From Cohnella silvisoli (GTDB lineage Bacteria; Bacillota; Bacilli; Paenibacillales; Paenibacillaceae), in NCBI RefSeq assembly GCF_021190915.1, contig NZ_JAIOAP010000002.1, positions 558,001 through 622,000 on the forward strand: 64,000 nucleotides of DNA, given 5' to 3'. The stretch's first letter is position 1. Each line of letters opens with the position of its first letter. Made by a program: the position numbers and the translations under genes. The notes under the pieces are model-generated. The model did no database searches. It had not been told where the DNA came from and was given only the letters and a program-made list of their open reading frames with translations. Below are positions 8,001 through 16,433 of the stretch, in pieces.

Positions 8001-9924
8001 GTCACGGTAGAGATGCCGGTTACCCGACACCCCCCGCACAGATCCCGGCGTGCGGATTTCCCGCACCGGGCTCTTCAAACGTATTCGCTTCCATACTTCC
8101 GGCGATCAGAAATAAAATTGCAACTGGATCGTGCTAGACTCCATTATTCGGGGTTTGGGTATATGGTATCTCTTTAAAAATACGGTAAGTTCTGTTAAGT
8201 TGAAACTTCGTCGCTGACTTCTTCGGTTCAACCACTTATGCAGACTCTTTATCGCCTCTACATAGAATTGATTCAGACTGACATAGTTTCCTATGAGGCC
8301 ATAGTAGTTGTAATATCCCTGTAATTTGGCTTTAAGAATTGGAAACAGTCGCCGCAACCTAATGTGTCGCTTCTCTCTACACCATGCCTTAAATGCTGCT
8401 ACTGATTTTCTTAGTTTCTCGCGTGCTGTTCGACGCTTTATTGTATTTTTCTTTGTCCGAGAAACTCCCCAGCGAAACTCGAAACCCAGAAAACTGAAAT
8501 GAGTGTTTTCCGTTTTGCGGAATCGGGAGAAACTGATGATATTCGTCTTCTCTTCCGACAGGCTCAGTTCGAATTTTCCTAGTCGACTTCCTAACACCCG
8601 GTAAAATCGTTCAGCATCATGCTTATATTGGAATGCACACACAAAGTCGTCTGCATACCTGCAGAAGTAAGCCTTCCCCTCACTTCGGGGCTCTACGACT
8701 TTTTCAAACCAAAGATCCAGTGCGTAGTGCAGGTAGATGTTAGCCAAAATTGGACTAATCGTGCCCCCTTGCGGGCATCCAGTTACAGGATGGATTACTT
8801 TCCCGTCTGCCTCCATTATTCCTGCTTTCAGCCATTTTCGGATCAGGTTTAGAAAGGCTTTGTCAGCGATTCGCAATCCCATCATCTCTAGCAGCCAGTC
8901 ATGGTTGATGGTGCCGAAATAATTCGAGATATCAGCTTCCACAATATAGTTGTATTTTCCGAAGTTTAGCTCGTGCGTCAACTCTTTTACCGCTTTTTGT
9001 GCTCCCGTATTTGGTCGATACCCATAGCTCTGCGAACTGAACACTGGTTCATAAATCGCTTCGAGTATTTTGGCCGCAGCATGTTGAACAATTTTGTCCG
9101 AAACAGCGGGTATGCCGAGAGGGCGCTTTTTGCCTTGACCTTTGTCGATATACACTCTGCGTACCATCTTTGCCCGATATTGTTTCGTCTTGAGCTGCTC
9201 TACCGTCTTTTCGATGTTTCCTGCTAAGTTTTCTTGATAATCTACAGCCGTAATGTCATCTACACCCGCAGCTGCTTTCTTCTTCAAATGTTTGAAGGCC
9301 ATGTGTAGTGCAGGAACATCGAGTAGTTGGTAGAGGTTTTCGAACCGATGCGCCTTGTTTTCCTTCGCCTTCATTGCTATTCCTCGCAGTGAGGTTTGCC
9401 TATGTTTCTCCAGCCCTACTTGTCCGGCATAGGTTTCCTTTGCAAGCTGCATACGTCTGTTCATCCCTTCCCCATGTGGCCGGCTCTCCCGCCTCGGAGT
9501 ACTATGAATGAATCCGAATCCCTTATCTGCCATTGGCCTTCCTCTTTTTCGATTGTCCGGCCTACCATTGCCCATTTGGCTCAGGAGCGATTAGGGTACC
9601 TCCCAAGTTCCTGTTTTCTCTCTTCTTACATGCCACGTTCTTGTACCCCAGCAGACCCTTGGGAATCTTGCCTTTTGCGATTCCTTTGTGTTGACTTCCG
9701 TTCCGTTGACAACGTCGTCATCTGCGCTTTGTCTGTTTCCAGACGAGATTGATGAGGCTGAATATGCTTCGGGAGGTATGGCTCCCTATGGCCTGCGAGA
9801 TTCTCTGTGTACACTTCACCTAGTGGTCTCCCATTTCGGTGCAACACTCGATAAAGGTGGCTGGCTAGGCCTTACCTTGCAAGGACTTTCACCTTGCCAG
9901 AGCTAACAAACTTGCTTGGCGTAC
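8001..9924 (-). mobile_element. Group II intron inserted in tnpB
   Basis: The intron (1,924 bases, minus strand) starts with GTACG at 9924, close to the GUGYG consensus, and ends with AC at 8001. Domain V is at 8074-8040 (AGAGCCCGG..GAAA..CCGGGATCT form), followed by a domain VI stem to 8001. The last six exon bases, CCGTTG (minus strand, 9930-9925), pair 6/6 with CAACGG in domain I (plus 9703-9708), the expected EBS1-IBS1 contact. Excision joins tnpB in frame. Domain IV encodes the reverse transcriptase. All parts look intact, so it is probably active for splicing. Confidence 0.9.
8106..9452 (-). CDS. ltrA: Group II intron reverse transcriptase/maturase
   Basis: Makes cDNA of the intron and helps it fold and splice. 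Reverse-transcriptase blocks are clear: the KKKAAAGVD N-terminal block, PLGIPAVSDKIVQ, EADISNYFGTINHDWL, CPQGGTISPILANIYL, and the catalytic YADD in FCRYADDFVCAF. The maturase (X) domain includes KSLHKWLNRRSQRRSF. No C-terminal HNH endonuclease is present, so retrohoming would rely on replication-fork or nascent-strand priming. The frame is open further upstream (to 9575); the ATG at 9452 (MQLAKETYAG) gives the usual N-terminus of about 448 residues, but an ATG at 9464 is also possible. Confidence 0.9.
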   Translation of the reverse strand: MQLAKETYAGQVGLEKHRQTSLRGIAMKAKENKAHRFENLYQLLDVPALHMAFKHLKKKAAAGVDDITAVDYQENLAGNIEKTVEQLKTKQYRAKMVRRVYIDKGQGKKRPLGIPAVSDKIVQHAAAKILEAIYEPVFSSQSYGYRPNTGAQKAVKELTHELNFGKYNYIVEADISNYFGTINHDWLLEMMGLRIADKAFLNLIRKWLKAGIMEADGKVIHPVTGCPQGGTISPILANIYLHYALDLWFEKVVEPRSEGKAYFCRYADDFVCAFQYKHDAERFYRVLGSRLGKFELSLSEEKTNIISFSRFRKTENTHFSFLGFEFRWGVSRTKKNTIKRRTAREKLRKSVAAFKAWCREKRHIRLRRLFPILKAKLQGYYNYYGLIGNYVSLNQFYVEAIKSLHKWLNRRSQRRSFNLTELTVFLKRYHIPKPRIMESSTIQLQFYF

Positions 9925-10643
9925 CAACGGGTTTCTCGTTGCCCGATTTGTTTGAGCTTACGGCGGGCGGATGGGGTTTGCTTCTTCTGCAATTGCTGGC
10001 GCATTTGTTTGTATTTCGCCCGCTTGCGTTTAATCGCTCTACCCGGAAAAAAGATGGTTTTGCCCTGCTTGTCATAGGTTGTCGCGAGAAAGTTGATTCC
10101 CAGATCGATGCCTACAATCTGTGTCATTTCTTCCAACTGCGGTTCGGTCATTTGCTTGGACATTGGAATATGCAGAAACCACTTGTGATGCTTGCGGACA
10201 AGCTTCGCGGTTCCGAACATCCAGGAACCATCGAAGTAGACCTCCATCACCTTCCTCTCAAAGGGAACCTTGATTCTCCCTTGCAAGGTGTTCACTGAAA
10301 ACAAACCGGAGCTTAACGAATAGTCGCGATTCCATACGAGATCGTACTCCGGCTGCTTAAACTGAACTTGTGTCCAATCGTGACCATTGCTTTGATTGGT
10401 CTTGTATCTGGCAATGACGGTCTTCATGGCCGATTGGGCCATCTGGGAACGGAGGCCAATAGTGCTGCGAAGCGTGTTGTAGGTGATTTGGTGCAGTGCA
10501 GGCTGCTTTAATTGTCTAGTGGTAAACACCACCGAAGATACGAGGTTGCAGCCTTTACGGTAAGCGAAGACGGTTTCCAGCAGCGCTTCTGCTTGAGCTT
10601 GCGTTGGCTTGATTTTTATTTTCGCCGTCACCATTACGAGCAT
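9925..10643 (-). CDS. tnpB: TnpB RNA-guided nuclease, 5' exon
   Basis: Encodes the N-terminal two thirds of TnpB: the beta-barrel/REC-like region beginning MVTAKIKIKPTQAQAEALL, the PFERK segment, and the first RuvC aspartate in QIVGIDLGINFLATTY, followed by the basic bridge-like helix rich in Lys/Arg. ATG 10643 is preceded by GAGGAG. Without intron splicing the frame runs into the intron and stops after KQVC at 9903. With splicing it joins the exon at 8000. TnpB is the transposon-encoded ancestor of Cas12 nucleases and helps retain the element by cutting empty sites. Confidence 0.85.
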
Positions 10644-10710
10644 ATGTTCGTCTCCTCACATGCTGATTATAGCACATTTCAGAGGAGAAGGAAGCATCCA
10701 AAAAAGGCAT

Positions 10711-10726
10711 TCAGGCTCACGCCTGA
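10711..10726. repeat. Left-end hairpin of the IS605-type element
   Basis: TCAGGC (10711-10716) and GCCTGA (10721-10726) form a perfect stem with a TCAC loop, extendable with mismatches on both sides. It lies about 70 bases upstream of tnpB, where the left-end recognition hairpin is expected. Confidence 0.5.
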
Positions 10727-10812
10727 CGCTCATTCCTCCCCGACTTATAGAAGATCGGAGTATCCTGAGCGATTTTTGATGAAATAGGAACCGAATTTTT
10801 TAACGCGGAAAA

Positions 10813-11374
10813 ATGTTGATCAACGGGAAAGATATCGTGTCCATGAGTCCGCAGCAATTAAGGGAAGTTAGGCGCAGGAGCATGGCCATGGTGTTCCAGA
10901 AGTTCGCTTTATTTCCCATAAAACCATAATCGAGAACGTAGAAAACGGACTCGAAATTAAAGGGATGGATATATCCTCCCGTCATGATAAAGCGCTGCAG
11001 TCCCTTCAACTGGTTGGCTTGGAAGGCTTAGAAACCCGTTTTCCAGACCAATTGAGCGGCGGCACACCTCCGGACAAAGCGGCTTCCGAGTGGATAACGG
11101 ACAACCCGGATTTAGTTAACGAATGGATTAAGAACACTCCCGCTGTATCCGGTCAAAAATTAAAGCTCGCTTATGTCGCATGGGATTCGGAAATCGCCAG
11201 CACCCATGTCGTGAAGGCGGTATTAGAAACACGGCTTGGTTACAAGTTCGATATGCTCCAAGTTGAAATCGGCCCGATGTGGGCAGGAATTGCGAACGGC
11301 GACGCGGATGCCATGGTTGCCGCCTCGTCCCGAAGTATATGGACATTCAATCGATAGAAGATCTGAAGGATTAA
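10813..11374 (+). pseudogene. Remnant of a glycine-betaine ABC transporter (ATPase fused to binding protein)
   Basis: From 10813 the frame reads part of an OpuA/Gbu-type ATPase (LINGKDIVSMSPQQLREVRR, then MVFQKFALFP). A one-base loss near 10920 shifts the frame; the sequence resumes as HKTIIENVENGLEIKGMD and runs to the signature LSGG. Directly after it comes an OpuAC-like binding protein (PDLVNEWIKNTPAVSGQKLKLAYVAWDSEIASTHVV..). A further deletion near 11325 joins MVAA to the usual family end PKYMDIQSIEDLKD at a TAA (11372). The permease gene is gone. Three lesions make this a clear multi-deletion relic of an osmoprotectant importer. Confidence 0.85.
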
Positions 11375-11386
11375 TGAAGCAATGTA

Positions 11387-11443
11387 AAAAGCCGTCCCAA
11401 GGCCTACAAGAGAATCTCTCTCTTTGCCCTTAGAACGGCTTTT
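11387..11443 (-). terminator. Terminator of the yqfL transcript
   Basis: AAAAGCCGT (11387-11395) pairs with ACGGCTTTT (11435-11443) at the base of a longer hairpin directly after the yqfL stop codon. Confidence 0.7.
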
Positions 11444-11444
11444 A

Positions 11445-12254
11445 TTAAGGTACCAGCATTTCCATAATAAGTCCGGCCGTTTCTTCGATCGCCTTCTCCG
11501 TCACGTCGATTATCGGACAATTCAATCGATCCATGATCTCGGAAGCGAATTGCAGCTCCTTCTCAATTCGTTCGATCGAGGCATAATGAGCTTGGCTAGG
11601 CAAGCCTAACGCTTTAAGTCTCTCCGTGCGAATTTTGAGCAATCGCTCAGGATGCATGGTCAAGCCGACTAGAAGCCGGTTGGAAGCTGCGAACAGCTCC
11701 TGCGGCGGCTTGACCTCGATCGTTAGCGGGTAGTTGGCCGTCTTGATTCCCTTATGGGCCAAATAAATGCTTAGCGGCGTTTTCGATGTGCGCGATACCC
11801 CCACAAGCACCACTTGCGCCTGCAGCAGCCCACGAGCGTCTTTGCCGTCATCATATTTGACCGCGAACTCGATCGCTTCGATTTTACGGTAATAGTTCTC
11901 ATCCATTTCGTGCAGCAAGCCGGGTTTATACTTCGGAGAATCATTAAACGTATCGATGAAAGCTTGCATCATCGGCCCCATCACGTCTACTGCGCGCACG
12001 CCGCTGCGAATCGTCTCTTCGCGCATCGTCTCGCGGAGCTCCGGCTGTACAAGCGTATAGGCAATGAAGCCTCCAATCGACGAAGCTTCAACTATGATCG
12101 ATTTGATCTCGTCTTCGTGTTTAATGTTGCCGTATCTTTTTATTTTGACCTGCTCGGTCGCAAATTGACGGGCTGTCGCTCTCGCAACGGCTTCCGCGGT
12201 TTCCCCTACGGCATCCGAACATACGAATATAACCTTCTGCCTTGGCTCCGACAT
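11445..12254 (-). CDS. yqfL: Pyruvate phosphate dikinase/PEP synthase regulatory protein (DUF299)
   Basis: Bifunctional ADP-dependent kinase and phosphate-dependent pyrophosphorylase that switches PPDK or PEP synthase off and on by threonine phosphorylation. The N-terminal VIFVCSDAVGETAEAVARA and the P-loop-like GVSRTSKTPLSIYLA (from residue ~153) are diagnostic of the DUF299 family; 269 residues is typical. Start ATG 12254 follows GGGGGAGAAAGG. It sits 11 bases after ccpN, the same ccpN-yqfL order as in Bacillus subtilis, where both control gluconeogenesis. A terminator follows. Confidence 0.93.
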   Translation of the reverse strand: MSEPRQKVIFVCSDAVGETAEAVARATARQFATEQVKIKRYGNIKHEDEIKSIIVEASSIGGFIAYTLVQPELRETMREETIRSGVRAVDVMGPMMQAFIDTFNDSPKYKPGLLHEMDENYYRKIEAIEFAVKYDDGKDARGLLQAQVVLVGVSRTSKTPLSIYLAHKGIKTANYPLTIEVKPPQELFAASNRLLVGLTMHPERLLKIRTERLKALGLPSQAHYASIERIEKELQFASEIMDRLNCPIIDVTEKAIEETAGLIMEMLVP

Positions 12255-12265
12255 CCTTTCTCCCC

Positions 12266-12907
12266 CTACTCAGCGATAAACCCCGAAGTCAAGTCCACCA
12301 ACGCTTGCGTCATAATGGTTTTCGTAATTCGTCCGACCACCTCAAGACGGCTGCGATCGCCGTGAGATACGACGACCGGCATGCCCCCGACTTGATGCTC
12401 CAGCATTTTCTTGGCAGCTTCCAACACCGGATCATCGGGAGCGACAAGCACGAGACGCGGCACTCTTGTCATGACCATGCTAATCGGGATAGCCGCGGCG
12501 TTCGGATTTCCTAAGGTGACCTTAAGTAAATCCTTCAAGGAGACCATGCCCGTAAGTGCCCCATGCTCATCAGTAACAGTCAAAAAACCGGTATTTTCTA
12601 CGAATAAGGAAATGACGGCATCGTTTACCGTTGCGCTTTCCACGATAACTACAGGTCGGTTCATAACATCTTTGACTTTCAAATTCATGAATTTGTCGTT
12701 TAATTGGCCTTCGGAGGTCATGACCTTGCCGAGAAAATATCCGACTTTCGGCTTAGCATCGATGTAGCCGAGCATGACTAACACAGATAAGTCCGACCGG
12801 ATGGTCGGACGGCTGATCCCCAAGCACTCGGCAATTTGCTCGCCGGTGATGGGGGCGTGTTTTTTTACAAGCTCAATGATCGTCAATTGCCTTACTGTGA
12901 GTTCGAT
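12266..12907 (-). CDS. ccpN: CcpN, HTH-CBS repressor of gluconeogenic genes
   Basis: An N-terminal winged HTH (ITGEQIAECLGISRPTIRSDLSVLVMLGYIDAKPKVGYF) is followed by two CBS domains (VKDVMNRPVVIVESATVNDAV..., then SMVMTRVPRLVLVAPDDPVLEA...) that sense adenine nucleotides; in B. subtilis CcpN represses gapB and pckA on glucose. The start is unusual. The conserved N-terminus ELTVRQLTII lies upstream of the first conventional start, a TTG at 12886 with a poor ribosome site. An in-frame ATC at 12907-12905 lies seven bases after a strong AAAGGAGTGA and exactly where the family ATG should be. An in-frame TAA lies just upstream. The ATC start is inferred. Confidence 0.88.
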   Translation of the reverse strand: MELTVRQLTIIELVKKHAPITGEQIAECLGISRPTIRSDLSVLVMLGYIDAKPKVGYFLGKVMTSEGQLNDKFMNLKVKDVMNRPVVIVESATVNDAVISLFVENTGFLTVTDEHGALTGMVSLKDLLKVTLGNPNAAAIPISMVMTRVPRLVLVAPDDPVLEAAKKMLEHQVGGMPVVVSHGDRSRLEVVGRITKTIMTQALVDLTSGFIAE

Positions 12908-12943
12908 AAGAAGCTCACTCCTTTACAGCTCGCTCATTCCTTA

Positions 12944-13588
12944 TCATTTAGGAACTTTTTCCCAATCCTTGAGGAAACGATCGATCCCGTTATCCGTTAA
13001 CGGGTGTTTCCAGAGAACCGGAAGCAGCGATCCCGGAATGGTAGCGATATGAGCGCCCGCGAGCGCCGCTTGCTCGAAGTGACCGATATGGCGAATGCTT
13101 GCCGCGATAATCTCGGAAGCTAGTCCATATTGATCCAACACTTGACGAAGATTTCTGACGAGCGCCATTCCGTCAACGCCGATATCGTCCAACCGGCCCA
13201 CGAACGGGCTAATGTAAGTCGCGCCTGCTTTAGCAGCCAACAAACCTTGCGCCACGCTGAATATCAAAGTGACGTTCGTCTTGATGCCTTCCTTGTACAG
13301 CTGTTGCGTAGCTTCCAGCCCCGCTTCGGTCATCGGCAATTTAATGACGACGTTCGGCGCCCACTGCGCGATTTCATGAGCTTCCTTTAACATGCCGGCG
13401 ACGTCGAGGCTAATAACCTCCGCGCTGACCGGACCTGACACGATAGAACAGATTTCTTTGATTACGTCTTTGAAAATACGGCCTTCTTTAGCAATCAGGC
13501 TCGGATTCGTCGTGACTCCGTCTACCAAGCCAAGTTTTACGATTCTTTTGATTTCTTCCACGTTACCCGTATCCAAATAAAATTTCAT
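12944..13588 (-). CDS. fsa: Fructose-6-phosphate aldolase/transaldolase, TalC type
   Basis: A small (214-residue) class I aldolase of the FSA/TalC family, working on fructose-6-phosphate or as transaldolase in the pentose phosphate pathway. Motifs: [14 protein letters not shown] at the N-terminus, [11 protein letters not shown], the Schiff-base lysine Lys83 in [16 protein letters not shown] and [11 protein letters not shown]. Start ATG 13588 has a clear AGGAGG. Lying upstream of ccpN-yqfL on the same strand, it may share their transcript. Telling aldolase from transaldolase needs enzyme assay. Confidence 0.9.
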   Translation of the reverse strand: MKFYLDTGNVEEIKRIVKLGLVDGVTTNPSLIAKEGRIFKDVIKEICSIVSGPVSAEVISLDVAGMLKEAHEIAQWAPNVVIKLPMTEAGLEATQQLYKEGIKTNVTLIFSVAQGLLAAKAGATYISPFVGRLDDIGVDGMALVRNLRQVLDQYGLASEIIAASIRHIGHFEQAALAGAHIATIPGSLLPVLWKHPLTDNGIDRFLKDWEKVPK

Positions 13589-13707
13589 ATCTGTATTTCC
13601 TCCTCGGATTGAAACATTTTGTCGCTATTTATGGTATACCACAAAGCGATATATGACACAATATTTAACCCGGATAATTTATATGTTGTCATAATTCTCG
13701 ATTTGTT

Positions 13708-15213
13708 CTATACCTTCATCGCCCGTTCTTTCCCTTTGTCGGCTTCGCCGGCATTTTTGTTGGCTGCTTCGCGGTCCTGTTGCATTTCTTCTACCGATTT
13801 CACCTTCAACCGAACAGCCCCCCGGTAACCTTCATTCGTTGGAATGAGATTGCCTGCGGCAAGCCGCCCTTTAGCTTCGGAAATGGCAACCGCATATTGA
13901 GGAAGCCATTTCTCTTGGGCAACCAGCATCTCGTCCACCATCTGCCATATCTCTTTCGGGTTACAGACAGCGCCCACCAGCGGGTCCATCATGAAAGCTT
14001 GGCGAAGCAGCTTGTCATCTCCATGAACGGCAGCTTCAACCGCGAGCCTTTGTACCGAAATGCTGACATTGCACACCGCGGCCGGACCAAGCGGCAACTT
14101 GCCGACGATCGGCATGGAAATGCCATTGCGATCCACGTATCCAGGGGCTTCAATAATCGCGTCCGCTGGCAGATTGGCGATTACGTCGTTGTTCACCACA
14201 TTAAAGTGTCCGCGGTATACCCTTCCGGTTTCCAAGCCTTCGATAATATAAGAACCATGCTCTTCCCCGCGTTCTTCCGCAGCATACTTCATGGCAGGCT
14301 CCTTCATCCAATTCGGAAAATCCGTCTCGAACCAGTTGCGGCCTTCCGTGCATACGCGAAGATATCCGCCCGTTTCTCCGTTGATCCAGCTGCCGAGGTC
14401 GATCCATTGTGAGATTTCGTCCGGACGTTTGCGGTACCATGGCACATATTCGCTTAGATGACCGTTGGATTCTGTACTGTAATAACCGAACCTGCGCAGC
14501 ATGTCTATGCGTACCTTCTCTGTCCGGCTGAAATCCGGATGTTTCTCGAAGGCTTCAAGCAGCTTACCCGTTAAATCTTCGCCGTTATGGCGAATTTGGA
14601 TGTACCAGGTTTGGTGATTGATGCCCGCGCAAATGATATCGACTTCTTGCTTATTCAATCCGAACGCCTCGGCGATTTGCCAATGTCCGCCTTGAACTCC
14701 GTGGCACAGTCCGATCGTACGTACGCCCCCGTACTGATTGCAAGCCCACGTTAGCATAGCCATCGGATTCGCGTAATTCAGCAGAGTGACATTTGGGCTT
14801 GCGACCTCGCGGATGTCCTTGCAAATATTAAGCATTTCCACGATTCCCCGTTGACCATACATGATTCCGCCTGCAGACAACGTATCTCCGACACACTGAT
14901 CGACTCCGTACTTAAGCGGAATATCGACATCGGTGGCGAAGGCTTCCAAACCGCCCACCCGGATCGTGCAAAACACATATTTGGCGCCCTCCAGCGCTTT
15001 GCGGCGATCGGTCGTTGCTTGAATCTTAATGGATAACCCGTTTTCCGATATATCCCGTTGGCATAACTCCGTTACCATCTCCAGGTTATGAGCATTGATG
15101 TCCGTAAAAGCAACCTCGATGTTGCTGAACTCGGAAACGCTAAGCATGTCCCGAAGCAATCCACGGGTAAAACCGATACTTCCCGCACCGATAAAAGCAA
15201 TTTTGAAAGCCAT
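13708..15213 (-). CDS. GH4 alpha-galactosidase/alpha-glucosidase (NAD- and Mn-dependent)
   Basis: GH4 enzymes cleave glycosides by an oxidation-elimination mechanism needing NAD+ and a divalent metal. The NAD-binding motif FIGAGSIGFTR is at residues 7-17, metal ligands are Cys170 in GLCHGVQ and His200 in GINHQTW, and NYANPM precedes them. The MelA/AglA subgroup is suggested, so the substrate is probably an alpha-galactoside. An in-frame ATG at 15264 exists, but ATG 15213 follows GGAGGGCG and gives the canonical MAFKIAFIGAG start (501 residues). The divergently placed neighbour on the same strand upstream is an AraC-type regulator. The C-terminal ~25 residues are Glu/Lys-rich and look like an added tail. 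Confidence 0.9.
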   Translation of the reverse strand: MAFKIAFIGAGSIGFTRGLLRDMLSVSEFSNIEVAFTDINAHNLEMVTELCQRDISENGLSIKIQATTDRRKALEGAKYVFCTIRVGGLEAFATDVDIPLKYGVDQCVGDTLSAGGIMYGQRGIVEMLNICKDIREVASPNVTLLNYANPMAMLTWACNQYGGVRTIGLCHGVQGGHWQIAEAFGLNKQEVDIICAGINHQTWYIQIRHNGEDLTGKLLEAFEKHPDFSRTEKVRIDMLRRFGYYSTESNGHLSEYVPWYRKRPDEISQWIDLGSWINGETGGYLRVCTEGRNWFETDFPNWMKEPAMKYAAEERGEEHGSYIIEGLETGRVYRGHFNVVNNDVIANLPADAIIEAPGYVDRNGISMPIVGKLPLGPAAVCNVSISVQRLAVEAAVHGDDKLLRQAFMMDPLVGAVCNPKEIWQMVDEMLVAQEKWLPQYAVAISEAKGRLAAGNLIPTNEGYRGAVRLKVKSVEEMQQDREAANKNAGEADKGKERAMKV

Positions 15214-15322
15214 AATAATCGCCCTCCAGTTCGTTTTCAAACGAAATTCGTCCGTTTGTTCCATTGTAGCAACCGCTCGGAGGAAGCGTTATCAAAATCA
15301 TGACCTTAGATTGAAGTAACTG

Positions 15323-16231
15323 TCAGATATTCTCACCTTTATCTAAAAAGCGATGCGTATTTATCGAATTCCGAAATTCAATCGGAGTCTGCTTCGTATG
15401 TTTCTTGAACAAGGCGTGAAAATATTGACGGCTCCCGGCGCCCACATAATCGGAAATGTCCGCGATGGGAATATCGGTTTGCTGAAGGAGCATCTTCGCT
15501 TTTTCCATTCTCACGGCAGTCAAATATTCCATTAACGTTTGCCCGGAGTGCGTTTTGAATATTCTTTGCAAGTACCCCGGATGCAAACTGACATGAGCAG
15601 CCATCTCATTCACGCGAATGCTGCGGTCGTAGTTCTGATGCATAAATTCAATGCTCTGTTTCACATACTGCTCGACTTGATGGCTGGCGTTGTTTTCCGT
15701 TTCGCGCCTCAGCCTGCTTATTCGAATCAACAGCTGCGACATCAGCATTCGGTCCAGCACGCCCCCGTCGCTGCCTCGATGATCCAATTCCAGTGCCAAG
15801 CTTTTGAGCAAATGATAAACATCGTCCGGATCGATCAGCATTAAATAGGACGTCGGAGCGGATATCATCGCACGGAGCGGCTCCTCTTCTGCTGCCAATT
15901 GCTTAATGGAAGGTACATAACCGCTGTGATCGCTGAATCCAAATTCAACGTTAAGCATTCGGCACGTGTTCTCAACGATAAGCCGATGCGGAACATTGGC
16001 GTCCAGTAATATAAACTCGCCTTTTTTGAGCTTTACGACCTTTTCTCTGCCGCCAGTCCCGCCGTCCCATTCAACCAAGCAATCTCCTTGGATCACATAC
16101 ATGATTTCCGTAGAGTCATGCTGGTGGAAAGCCATGTGAAATTCGTTCCACTGCTTGTAATAATAGGCGTATATAATCGGGGAATAATCAGTCTTCAACA
16201 AATTTTCATCGAAAATGCTCCCGTTTCCCAT
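15323..16231 (-). CDS. AraC-family regulator with cupin sensor
   Basis: A cupin-type sensor domain (MAFHQHDSTEIMYVIQGDCLVEW, with GEFILLDANVPHRL) is followed by two C-terminal AraC helix-turn-helix units (IRVNEMAAHVSLHPGYLQRIFKTHSGQ, then IPIADISDYVGAGSRQYFHALFKKHTKQTPIEFR). ATG 16231 is preceded by GGAGG and is preferred over an upstream ATG at 16312; product 302 residues. It is immediately upstream of the GH4 gene on the same strand and probably controls it in response to an alpha-galactoside or glucoside. Confidence 0.88.
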   Translation of the reverse strand: MGNGSIFDENLLKTDYSPIIYAYYYKQWNEFHMAFHQHDSTEIMYVIQGDCLVEWDGGTGGREKVVKLKKGEFILLDANVPHRLIVENTCRMLNVEFGFSDHSGYVPSIKQLAAEEEPLRAMISAPTSYLMLIDPDDVYHLLKSLALELDHRGSDGGVLDRMLMSQLLIRISRLRRETENNASHQVEQYVKQSIEFMHQNYDRSIRVNEMAAHVSLHPGYLQRIFKTHSGQTLMEYLTAVRMEKAKMLLQQTDIPIADISDYVGAGSRQYFHALFKKHTKQTPIEFRNSINTHRFLDKGENI

Positions 16232-16433
16232 AGCAGCCTCCAAATAAAAACGCTCGAGTGATAGCCGTAACTTGTTTCTTTTTACTATGGGCAAATATCG
16301 TTTTAGAGTCAATCTGAAACTTCTTTTCGAAACAACCTCACATTGATATTACACACTAATTATAATCATTCAAATTAGCAGAATATTATGTTATATTAAC
16401 TTACAAACATCTCGGTCAAGGAGTGACTTATAT

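Larger units (their letters stand above)
7433..10726 (-). mobile_element. IS200/IS605-type element with tnpB only, carrying a group II intron
   Basis: The element is defined by a tnpB gene on the minus strand in two exons and by imperfect hairpins at both ends instead of simple inverted repeats, as in this superfamily. The end beyond the tnpB 3' side is an imperfect palindrome at 7433-7478; the other end has TCAGGC/GCCTGA at 10711-10726. No tnpA (HUH transposase) is present, so it is an IS1341-like element that would need a transposase in trans. Exact ends are not fixed because this superfamily makes no target duplication. Confidence 0.7.

Noticed and set aside
8106..9452. Reverse transcriptase as a retron or diversity-generating element
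   Set aside because: The maturase X domain, flanking domain V/VI and EBS1-IBS1 pairing show a group II intron; no template/variable repeat or msr-msd structure.
16313..16433. Purine riboswitch upstream of adenosine deaminase
   Set aside because: The AT-rich spacer lacks the conserved purine-aptamer loops and any terminator/antiterminator pair.
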